Under the pieces are notes generated by a model. It was not told the origin of the DNA, searched no databases, and saw only the letters and a program-made list of their open reading frames with translations. This document shows, piece by piece, positions 58,274-64,000 of a stretch of 64,000 nucleotides of DNA (position 1 is its first letter; each line of letters begins with the position of its first letter). Both the position numbers and the translations under genes were made by a program. The stretch lies in assembly GCF_900088825.1 (NCBI RefSeq), contig NZ_LT592171.1, forward strand, positions 274,009 to 338,008, given 5' to 3'. The DNA comes from Thiomonas delicata (lineage in GTDB: Bacteria; Pseudomonadota; Gammaproteobacteria; Burkholderiales; Burkholderiaceae_C).

Positions 58274-59167
58274 ATGACCTCTCCCTACTTCCGACCCATC
58301 ATGCCCAACTCGACCGAAGCCCCCGAATCCCCGCCAGCCGTGATGTCCTTCAACGCGGCCGACCCCAGCGGGGCGGCCGGCCTGGCCGCGGATCAGGCCG
58401 TGTGCGCTGCGGTGGGCTGCCATGCGCTGCCGGTGACCACCTCGATCTGGGTGCGCGACACCGCCGAGATCTTCGATATCGTGGAAATCGAGGCCGACGC
58501 CGTGGTCGAGCAGGCCCGCGCCGTTCTGGAGGACGTGGAACTGGCGGCGTGGAAGGTCGGCTTCCTGGGCAGCGTCGAGGTGGTGAGCGCGGTCGCCGAA
58601 CTGCTGGCGGACTACGCCCAGGCCCCGCTGGTGACCTATATCGGCAATCTGCAGGCTTTCGACGAGTCGCAGGCCGAGGAATACATCAAGGCCATGCACG
58701 AACTCGTGTTGCCGCAAACGCGCGTGTTGTGCGGCAATATCACCGCGCTCACCCAGTTCCTGTTTCCCGACGTCGAGCGCGAGGAACCGCCCACGCCGGA
58801 CGCGCTGATGCAGCAGGCCCAGGGCCTGGGCGTGCAGTATCTGCTGGTCAGCGGCATTCTGGTGCCCGAGAACCATGTCGAAAACGTGCTGCTCAGCCCC
58901 CGCCGCCAGTTGCTGCGCGAGCGTTTCGAGATGTTCGATGCGGGTTTCTCCGGAGCCGGCGACACGCTGTCGGCCGCTGTGGCGGCCCTGCTCGGCACGG
59001 GCGCCAAGCTCGACCAGGCCGTGCACGAGGCGCTGGAATTTCTCGACCAGAGCCTTGATTTTGCGTATCGACCCGGCATGGGGCATCTCGTGCCGGACCG
59101 CTTCTTCTGGGCCCAGACCGGGCCGGAGGCGGATGACGACTCGATCTCCCCGGTCAGCCTGCAGTAG
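58274..59167 (+). CDS. thiD: hydroxymethylpyrimidine/phosphomethylpyrimidine kinase-like protein
   Basis: A 297-residue ribokinase-fold protein; in-frame ATGs at 58301 and near 58343 are alternative starts. It keeps the ThiD opening in diverged form (NAADPSGAAGLAADQAVCAA instead of GSDPSGGAGIQAD), AAWKVGFLGS, and the anion-hole GFSGAGDTLSAAVAALL near the end. The central part is diverged, so its substrate may differ. ThiD phosphorylates HMP and HMP-P for thiamine synthesis. It precedes hemL by 111 bases, as in other Burkholderiales. Confidence 0.78.
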   Translation: MTSPYFRPIMPNSTEAPESPPAVMSFNAADPSGAAGLAADQAVCAAVGCHALPVTTSIWVRDTAEIFDIVEIEADAVVEQARAVLEDVELAAWKVGFLGSVEVVSAVAELLADYAQAPLVTYIGNLQAFDESQAEEYIKAMHELVLPQTRVLCGNITALTQFLFPDVEREEPPTPDALMQQAQGLGVQYLLVSGILVPENHVENVLLSPRRQLLRERFEMFDAGFSGAGDTLSAAVAALLGTGAKLDQAVHEALEFLDQSLDFAYRPGMGHLVPDRFFWAQTGPEADDDSISPVSLQ

Positions 59168-59278
59168 GTCCGTCGGGCTCGGAGTCGTCGGCTGCGGAGG
59201 CGCCCGGCACCTCTGGCCGCCACGCGCAGCCGCTTCGGACAGACGGTCTTTTCACGCAGTCAGCCACACCACATCACC

Positions 59279-60565
59279 ATGACCCGCAACGCCCAACTCT
59301 TTGAACGCGCCCAGCGCGTCATCCCTGGTGGAGTCAACTCCCCCGTGCGCGCTTTCCGCCAGGTGGGCGGAACGCCGCGCTTCATCGACCGCGCCGAAGG
59401 CGCTTACATGATCGACGCCGAGGGCACGCGCTTCATCGACTACATCGGTTCCTGGGGGCCGATGATCGCCGGCCACGCCCATCCCGAGGTGACCGAGGCG
59501 GTGCAGCGCGCCGCCACGCGTTCGCTGAGTTTCGGCGCGCCCACCGCCGACGAGATCGACATGGCCGAGGCCATTTGCCAGCTCATGCCGGCCGTGGAAA
59601 TGGTGCGTCTGGTCTCCAGCGGCACCGAGGCCGGGATGAGCGCCATTCGCCTGGCGCGTGGCTACACCGGACGCGACGCCATCGTCAAGTTCGAGGGCTG
59701 CTACCACGGCCATGCCGACAGCCTGCTGGTCAAGGCGGGCTCGGGCCTGCTGACCTTCGGCAACCCCAGTTCCGCCGGGGTGCCGGCCGATCTCGCCAGG
59801 CACACCCTGGTGCTGGAGTTCAACAACATCCCGCAGATCGAGGCGCTGTTCGCGACGCGCGGGCACGAGATTGCGTGCGTGATGGTCGAGCCCATCGCCG
59901 GCAATATGAACTTCATCCGTGGCGACGCTGCCTGGCACCGCCGCCTGCGGGAGCTGTGCACCGAACATGGCGCGCTGCTGGTGTGGGACGAGGTGATGAC
60001 CGGCTTTCGCGTCGCGCTGGGCGGGGCCCAGCAGGTGTATGGCATCCGGCCCGATCTCGTGGTGATGGGCAAGGTCATTGGCGGCGGCATGCCGCTGGCG
60101 GCATTCGGCGGCCGGCGCGACGTGATGGAAAGGCTGTCGCCGCTGGGCGCCGTCTATCAGGCCGGCACGCTGTCGGGCAACCCGGTGGCCGTGGCCGCCG
60201 GCATGGCGCAGTTGCGCATCATCCAGCGCCCCGGGTTCTACGCCCAGCTTTCGGCCGCCACCGGCCAGCTCATGCGGGGCCTGGAGGCTGCGGCTGGGCG
60301 CCACGGCGTGCGATTCAAGACCGACAGCGAGGGCGGCATGTTCGGCTTTTATTTCTCCGACGCGCTGCCGCGCAACTATCCCGATGTCGCCCGCGCCGAC
60401 GTGGAGACCTTCAAGCGCTTTTTCCACGCCATGCTCGATCGGGGGGTGTATCTCGCTCCCAGCATGTACGAGGCCGGTTTCGTCTCGGCCGCGCACGGCC
60501 CCGACGTCATCGCCGCCACGCTGGAGGCCGCCGATGCGGCCTTCGCGCAGCTCGCAAAGGCCTGA
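59279..60565 (+). CDS. hemL: glutamate-1-semialdehyde 2,1-aminomutase
   Basis: A 428-residue PLP enzyme of normal length. Blocks include [68 protein letters not shown] and the PLP lysine in [18 protein letters not shown] (about 265). It makes 5-aminolevulinate for haem by the C5 route. Haem is needed by NarI and the dihaem cytochrome encoded in this window. It converges on mtgA with a 12-base gap. Confidence 0.97.
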   Translation: MTRNAQLFERAQRVIPGGVNSPVRAFRQVGGTPRFIDRAEGAYMIDAEGTRFIDYIGSWGPMIAGHAHPEVTEAVQRAATRSLSFGAPTADEIDMAEAICQLMPAVEMVRLVSSGTEAGMSAIRLARGYTGRDAIVKFEGCYHGHADSLLVKAGSGLLTFGNPSSAGVPADLARHTLVLEFNNIPQIEALFATRGHEIACVMVEPIAGNMNFIRGDAAWHRRLRELCTEHGALLVWDEVMTGFRVALGGAQQVYGIRPDLVVMGKVIGGGMPLAAFGGRRDVMERLSPLGAVYQAGTLSGNPVAVAAGMAQLRIIQRPGFYAQLSAATGQLMRGLEAAAGRHGVRFKTDSEGGMFGFYFSDALPRNYPDVARADVETFKRFFHAMLDRGVYLAPSMYEAGFVSAAHGPDVIAATLEAADAAFAQLAKA

Positions 60566-60577
60566 GCGCCCCGGGGC

Positions 60578-61294
60578 TCAACGCGGGATCTGCACGTCGT
60601 AGGCGCGCGCCGCGATGACCCCGGTGCGGCTGTTGATGTAGGGGCCATAGAGGTGGCGCTGGAAAAAACGCGGCGCCGGCAGCATCACCGCCAGGCGCGC
60701 GGCCTGCCACGGTGAGAGCCGCGCCGCAGGCACGTGGAAGTAATGCTGTGCCGCGGCCTGGGCGCCGTAGAGGCCGTCGCCCCATTCCACGCTGTTGAGG
60801 TAGATCTCCAGAATGCGCCGCTTGCCCAGAATGCCCTCGAGCATGAAGGTGATGATCAGCTCCTGCGCCTTGCGCACATAGCTGCGCTGCGGCGAGAGGA
60901 ACAGGTTCTTCGCCAGTTGCTGGGTGATGGTCGAGCCGCCGACGACGCGGTGCAGGCGCTCGTCGCGCCGGCTGTGGTTCTTGATCCAGGCGTCGCGGAT
61001 CGCGTCCCAGTCCACGCCGTCATTGGTCAGGAAGGTGGCGTCTTCCGAGGCCACGACGGCGCGCTTGAGCCAAGGGCTGATGCGGTCGTAGGACGTCCAT
61101 GTGTGCTGCCAGGCAACGTCTTGCCCGCCGCGCAGGATGCGCAGCTGCGCGGCGCGCATGAAGGCCGTGCTCGACGGCGTGGTCACGGTCCAGGCCAGCA
61201 CGCGCAACGCGAAATAGCCTTGGAGGATGACGGCGGCCCAGAAGCAGAGCCAGGCAATGGAACGCAGACTGGGGCGGGCGGACGGCTTGGCCAT
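60578..61294 (-). CDS. mtgA: monofunctional biosynthetic peptidoglycan transglycosylase
   Basis: From ATG at 61294 (MAKPSARPSLRSIAWLCFWA) the protein has 238 residues. One membrane anchor lies at about 11-30. The GT51 catalytic motifs are VASEDATFLTNDGVDWDAI, GGSTITQQLAKNLFLSPQRS and KRRILEIYLNSVEWGDG. It polymerises lipid II glycan strands in the periplasm. It lies 47 bases after aroE on the same strand; the aroE-mtgA pair is typical of betaproteobacteria. Confidence 0.95.
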   Translation of the reverse strand: MAKPSARPSLRSIAWLCFWAAVILQGYFALRVLAWTVTTPSSTAFMRAAQLRILRGGQDVAWQHTWTSYDRISPWLKRAVVASEDATFLTNDGVDWDAIRDAWIKNHSRRDERLHRVVGGSTITQQLAKNLFLSPQRSYVRKAQELIITFMLEGILGKRRILEIYLNSVEWGDGLYGAQAAAQHYFHVPAARLSPWQAARLAVMLPAPRFFQRHLYGPYINSRTGVIAARAYDVQIPR

Positions 61295-61341
61295 GGGGTC
61301 TTGAAACGGGAGTCGGGATTGCGTGTGCGCGCAGCCGGGGT

Positions 61342-62217
61342 TCAGTCGCGCGGACCGCGCAACTCGGTCTGCATGGCGGCGAGCACCGGCGCCGTGTCGG
61401 GACGCATGCCGCGCCACAGCGCGAAGCTCTCGGCGGCCTGTTCCACCAGCATGCCCAACCCGTCCTCGGCGGCGGCACCGGCGGCACGGGCCTGGGCCAT
61501 GAAGGGGGTGGCCCGGGCGGCATACATCAGGTCGTAGGCCAGCACGCCGGGGTGCAGCGTTGCGTTCGGCAAGCTCAGGGCCATTCCGTCCAGGCTGGAC
61601 GCCGTGGCGTTGATGAGCAGCCGGTATCCGGCTTCGGGCTCGGCGACGGCGCGCAGAGCCACGCCGTGGCGGGCGGCGAATTCGGCGTGGCGGGCGGCCA
61701 GGTCCCGGGCCCGATCGGCGCTGCGGTTCCAGATGTCCAGACCGGCGGGGCGCGCCTCGATCAGCGCGCCGAGCACACCGCTGGCGGCGCCGCCGGCGCC
61801 CAGCAGCAGCACGTGAAACCCGGCCAGCAGCCGCGGGGCGGGGCGGCCCAGGATGCGCGCGAGATCGCGCACCAGGCCTATGCCGTCGGTGTTGTCGGCC
61901 CAGAGCACGCCGGCGTCGTCCCAGCCCAGGGTGTTGGCCGCTCCGGCCAGCGCGGCGCGCGGCGACAGGCGCTGCGCAGCGGCGGCGGCGGCTTCGAACT
62001 TGAACGGGACGGTGACGTTGCAGCCCTTCCCGCCCTCCGCGCGGAAGGCATGCAGGCCCTGGGAAAAGCCATCGCGCGCGATCAGGCGCTTTTCGTAGCG
62101 CAGCCGCTGTTCGCACTGGGCGGCGAACAGCGCATGAATGCGCGGGGACTTGCTGTGCTCCACCGGATTGCCCAGCACGGCGTAGAGATCGGTCGACATG
62201 TCCGGACCTGGGCTCAT
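61342..62217 (-). CDS. aroE: shikimate dehydrogenase
   Basis: The ATG at 62217 overlaps the stop of the TonB-like gene as ATGA and gives 291 residues; ATG 62199 (MSTDLYAVLGNPVEHSKSP) would remove six residues and is nearer the family start. Substrate-binding residues are in GNPVEHSKSPRIHALF, GCNVTVPFKFEA and NTDGIGLVRDL. The NADP-binding loop is LLLGAGGAASGVL. It reduces 3-dehydroshikimate. aroQ and aroC in the same window serve the same pathway. Confidence 0.95.
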   Translation of the reverse strand: MSPGPDMSTDLYAVLGNPVEHSKSPRIHALFAAQCEQRLRYEKRLIARDGFSQGLHAFRAEGGKGCNVTVPFKFEAAAAAAQRLSPRAALAGAANTLGWDDAGVLWADNTDGIGLVRDLARILGRPAPRLLAGFHVLLLGAGGAASGVLGALIEARPAGLDIWNRSADRARDLAARHAEFAARHGVALRAVAEPEAGYRLLINATASSLDGMALSLPNATLHPGVLAYDLMYAARATPFMAQARAAGAAAEDGLGMLVEQAAESFALWRGMRPDTAPVLAAMQTELRGPRD

Positions 62218-63101
62218 GGGTTCGTTCGCGGGTTCGCGTCGGGCTGCGCCTGCAGCTGAGTTTCCAGGCTCTGCTCGCGGGTGAAATCGAAACCGGCGAC
62301 GATGACGATCTGGTCGGCGTCGCGGCGCATCGCGGCATTGAAATGGCCGAAGGGCTGGGCCGCGCTCACGATGGCGCGCGCCATGCGATCCAGCTGGGCA
62401 TTGCCCGAGCTGCGCACCACCTCGGTCTTGACCAGCCGGCCCGACGCGTCCACGGTGATGGCCATGATGAGCTTGCCATAGATCTTTCGCCCACCGCTCT
62501 CGGGGAAGTCCACCGTGCCCTGGTGCTCGATCTTCTGGCGCATGCGGTCGTAATACAGCGCATACGGCACGCTGCGCGTGTTCGGCCCGACGAAGCGCCG
62601 GCGCGGCTTGGCGTTTTGCTGGTCGATGCGCCGCTCGATCGCTCCCAGCAGGTCGATCAGGCGTTTGCGTTGCTCTTGCAGTTCCTGCGCGACTTCGGGT
62701 TTGGCCTGCTGGGCGGCCAGGTGTTGCAACTGCACGATCTGGCTGCGCACGCGGGTGATGAGCTCGCGCTGCTGCCGTTCGGCCTGCGTTAGCGAGCGCC
62801 GCTGGTCGTGCAGCGCATTGCCGTCGGCCAGCGTCGCAGTGGCCGGCAGCGGGGTGGCGGCCATGCCCTTCGCGGCATCGCCGCCGCCGGCCAGGTTGAC
62901 CTGGGCCAGCGCCTGGGGCTTGTCCGGAGCTTGCGTGGAAGCCTGATTCACCAGCACGACCGACAGCGGCGTGTCCTGGAACACGCGGTTGAAGGTTTCC
63001 GGTGCGCCCAGGCGCAGCGCCAGCACGGCCACATGCACCGCGACCGAGATGGTCAGTGCCCACTGCAACGTGCTCAGATGGGGGGCGCGGAGGGAATGCA
63101 T
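62214..63101 (-). CDS. TonB-like energy transducer protein
   Basis: From ATG at 63101 (MHSLRAPHLSTLQWALTISV) the product has 295 residues. It has one N-terminal membrane helix (about 14-32) and a central charged, Gln-rich coiled-coil region (about 95-165). The C-terminal domain with VDFPESGGRKIYGKLIMAIT, VDASGRLVKTEVVRSSG and MARAIVSAAQPFG is TonB-like. It lacks the long Pro-Lys/Pro-Glu repeats of classical TonB. No exbB/exbD is adjacent. It may energise an outer membrane receptor or serve another envelope role. Confidence 0.82.
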   Translation of the reverse strand: MHSLRAPHLSTLQWALTISVAVHVAVLALRLGAPETFNRVFQDTPLSVVLVNQASTQAPDKPQALAQVNLAGGGDAAKGMAATPLPATATLADGNALHDQRRSLTQAERQQRELITRVRSQIVQLQHLAAQQAKPEVAQELQEQRKRLIDLLGAIERRIDQQNAKPRRRFVGPNTRSVPYALYYDRMRQKIEHQGTVDFPESGGRKIYGKLIMAITVDASGRLVKTEVVRSSGNAQLDRMARAIVSAAQPFGHFNAAMRRDADQIVIVAGFDFTREQSLETQLQAQPDANPRTNP

Positions 63102-63143
63102 GCGCAAGCTGGGGCTGGCTGGTGTCGGGTCGGCGCGCGCGGG

Positions 63144-64000
63144 TCAGGCGGGCGGGTTCGCATCGCCAGGGGGCGCGGGCGATGGCTCGGCGCCGGCTTC
63201 GGGCGCGGCTTCGGCGTCGTCCACCGCCAGGTGCAGCCCTGTGGCCAGCGTGGCGGGATCGTGCTCGTCGGGAGCCTCGTCGGCCGGCGTCGTGTCGGCG
63301 GCGGCAGCGCCGGCGTCGGTGAGCACCTCCACGACCTTGCACGGCAGTTCCAGAGTGATGAGATCGGCTTCGCCGAATTGCACGCGCACCCGCGTGTTGC
63401 GCGGCAGGTCCTGCGCGCCCAGCGCCTGCAGCACCAGCGGCAGACCGTCCACGCGCACCAGGCCCTCGCGCAGCACGGCGGCATCGGCCTGGCCGATGCC
63501 CTGCTGCCGCAGGTAGCGCAGCGTCCAGTAGCGCTCCATGCCGTTCTGGAAGTCGGCATAGGCCTTGTAGGCGTCCTCGAAGGCGCCGACCACGGCGTAG
63601 AGCTGCGCGTCTTTCGGCTTGTAGGGCGCCGCCAGCAGGGCGGTGCGGCCATGGCGGGCGGCGGCGATGATCTGGCCCTGGTTGAGCAGGTCGGTGTAGC
63701 GCCGCAGCGGCGATGTGCACCACGCATACTGCGCCACGCCCAGGCCCTGGTGCGGCGCGGGCTTGGTGCCCATGCGGGTGCGCAGGTTGGCGCCCATGCC
63801 GCTCTGGCTGCGGTAGATGGCGGGAAGCCCGAGTTCGGCCAGCCATCCGCCCCAGGTGGCGTTGGCCAGGATCATCAGCTCGGCGACGATGAGGTCCAGC
63901 GGCGCGCCCCGGCGGCGCGGCACGATGTCGACCCGGGCCTGTTCCTCGCCCTGCTCCAGTCCGGCGACGCGAAAGGTGTAGTCGACCCCGCCCAGGCGTT
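63144..64000 (-). CDS. RNase II/R family exoribonuclease, C-terminal part (cut by window end)
   Basis: The frame is open to the window edge, so about 285 C-terminal residues are present. They belong to the RNB domain end: DLIVAELMILANATWGGWLA, then YAWCTSPLRRYTDLLNQGQI, the conserved RNB signature region, followed by a weak S1-like segment and an acidic Ala/Glu-rich tail. The enzyme degrades RNA 3' to 5'. An rnb-like gene upstream of the tonB-like gene and aroE is a known betaproteobacterial order. The active-site aspartates lie outside the window. Confidence 0.9.
   Translation of the reverse strand, partial: RLGGVDYTFRVAGLEQGEEQARVDIVPRRRGAPLDLIVAELMILANATWGGWLAELGLPAIYRSQSGMGANLRTRMGTKPAPHQGLGVAQYAWCTSPLRRYTDLLNQGQIIAAARHGRTALLAAPYKPKDAQLYAVVGAFEDAYKAYADFQNGMERYWTLRYLRQQGIGQADAAVLREGLVRVDGLPLVLQALGAQDLPRNTRVRVQFGEADLITLELPCKVVEVLTDAGAAAADTTPADEAPDEHDPATLATGLHLAVDDAEAAPEAGAEPSPAPPGDANPPA

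Overview
The window is a GC-rich bacterial chromosome segment. The gene content and gene orders point to a betaproteobacterium of the order Burkholderiales: plsX-fabHDG-acpP-fabF, rpoE-rseAB-degP-lepA-lepB-rnc-era-recO-pdxJ-acpS-nagZ, rubredoxin-pilGHIJ-chpA, and algH-ruvX-pyrR-pyrB-pyrC'-plsC. Thiomonas or a relative is a guess from the overall mix; no genus is claimed.

Layout. Positions 1-4826 hold fatty-acid synthesis (plsX tail, fabH, fabD, fabG, acpP, fabF). Positions 4846-9148 hold the envelope-stress sigma factor module (YgfX-like membrane protein, rpoE, rseA, rseB, a DegP-type protease). At 9168-9378 there is an AT-rich promoter-like patch followed by a strong terminator, a candidate small RNA or attenuator. 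Positions 9497-17514 hold lepA, lepB, a DUF4845 protein, rnc, era, recO, pdxJ, acpS and nagZ, several joined by 4-base overlaps. Positions 17598-24596 (minus strand) hold aroQ, accB, accC, prmA, a zinc-ribbon/DUF3426 membrane protein, a TlpA-like thioredoxin and two conserved hypotheticals.

Positions 24641-36595 are a respiratory nitrate reduction island. narXL (minus) diverges across a 470-base regulatory gap from a narC-G-H-J-I-K operon (plus). The first gene encodes a membrane-tethered dihaem cytochrome c, as in the Thermus nar operon, while the control genes are of proteobacterial NarX/NarL type. A perfect inverted repeat with NarL 7-2-7 geometry lies in the gap. The structural genes are visibly more AT-rich than their flanks, which suggests acquisition or a different history.

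Positions 36727-41619 hold mpl, feoAB behind a Fur-like box, aroC and a tRNA-Arg(CCT). Positions 41652-46323 (minus) hold the pyrimidine block, with a dihydroorotase-like protein that has lost its zinc-binding HxH motif, plus plsC, ruvX and algH. A photolyase gene (phrB) follows. Positions 47919-57922 (minus) encode a Pil-Chp type chemosensory pathway (PilG, PilH, PilI, PilJ and a 2109-residue ChpA-like hybrid kinase) without a pilK methyltransferase gene. The end carries a rubredoxin, thiD-like, hemL, mtgA, aroE, a TonB-like protein and the C-terminal part of an RNase II family exonuclease cut by the window edge.

Most of the window is ordinary core chromosome. The parts deserving attention are the nar island and its control region, the element upstream of lepA, and a recurring arrangement in which a -10-like hexamer sits 6-8 bases before the start codon (mpl, aroC, algH, the DUF3426 gene), suggesting leaderless mRNAs.
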